Part shown: in pieces, positions 63,933-64,000 of the stretch
Layout: every line of letters begins with the position of its first letter
Numbering within the stretch: position 1 is the first letter of the stretch
NCBI GenBank assembly: GCA_016342685.1
Contig: JAEINU010000007.1
Location: 1 to 64,000, forward strand
DNA length: 64,000 nt
Direction: 5' to 3'
Origin: Bacteroidales bacterium
GTDB lineage: Bacteria; Bacteroidota; Bacteroidia; Bacteroidales; UBA12077
The notes under the pieces: model-generated
Told to the model about the DNA's origin: nothing
The model's input: the letters and a program-made list of their open reading frames with translations, nothing else
The model's database searches: none
Translations under genes and position numbers: made by a program

Positions 63933-63950
63933 GCTATTATTATTTGTATG
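63905..63950 (+). terminator. Long AT-rich hairpin over the stop codon of the last gene
   Basis: ATAATAGCTCATA (63912-63924) pairs perfectly with TATGAGCTATTAT (63928-63940), and the outer CATACAAAT/ATTTGTATG extends the stem past a small bulge. The TGA stop is at 63930-63932, within the 3' arm. There is no long T run, so it may be a terminator or an mRNA 3'-end stabiliser. Confidence 0.5.
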
Positions 63951-64000
63951 TAAAGTGTTTTTTATAGTTTTCGAACAAAGGATAGTAAAGCTACTGCCAA

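Overview
The window is AT-rich chromosomal DNA from a member of the Bacteroidota, most likely a marine-type Bacteroidales/Marinilabiliales relative (the order is an inference; the phylum is well supported). The evidence is: several giant secreted proteins with type IX secretion (T9SS) C-terminal sorting domains; recurrent Bacteroidota -7 promoter elements of the TAnnTTTG type; almost no Shine-Dalgarno sequences; the family set (DUF3098, DUF2723/GT117, YfhO, C25 peptidase, SprB repeats, DUF6427-like); and the gene order ftsX-DUF3098-uppP-truB-queA. No tRNA, rRNA, CRISPR array, integrase or intact transposase was found.

Layout. 0-5 kb: small envelope proteins, greA, a HIT protein, a TonB-like protein and hflX. 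4.8-10.8 kb: a 1,896-residue surface protein on the minus strand, flanked by two copies of the hflX 3' end, which suggests it arrived as an insertion. 10.8-27.9 kb: a histidine kinase, asd, a lamin-tail-domain exoprotein, an MFS transporter, punA-lpxK, a gingipain-like C25 protease, nadB and glyS. 28-32.6 kb: surface polysaccharide genes (two GT4 glycosyltransferases, a flippase, a methyltransferase). 32.7-40.6 kb: YfhO, ftsX-DUF3098-uppP-truB-queA, a uracil-DNA glycosylase and a 2-hydroxyacid dehydrogenase. 40.6-43.4 kb: rplM-rpsI-rpsB-tsf. 43.7-51.2 kb: an O-antigen-ligase-like protein, guanine deaminase, 3-methyladenine glycosylase, a barrel-like unknown, a DUF2723 protein and a polysaccharide deacetylase. 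61.6-64 kb: purD and a DUF6427-like membrane protein.

The most interesting region is 51.2-57.2 kb, which reads as a complete lasso peptide gene cluster. It holds a nucleotidyltransferase (N), an asparagine-synthetase-like cyclase (C), an HPr-kinase-like peptide kinase (K), a sulfotransferase, a PqqD-like leader-binding protein (B1), a transglutaminase-like leader peptidase (B2) and, in a short gap after B2, a 48-codon precursor gene (57044-57190). The precursor has a WxxPxL leader motif, Thr at -2, and a 17-residue core that starts with Gly, has Glu at position 9 and ends in Ser. The set predicts a Gly1-Glu9 lasso with a phosphorylated C-terminal Ser and possibly sulfate and nucleotide-derived or sugar decoration. 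I know this tailoring logic from Firmicutes (paeninodin type); the added sulfotransferase in a Bacteroidota cluster looks unusual. No dedicated exporter is visible. The precursor lies 11 bp upstream of a giant SprB-repeat T9SS protein.
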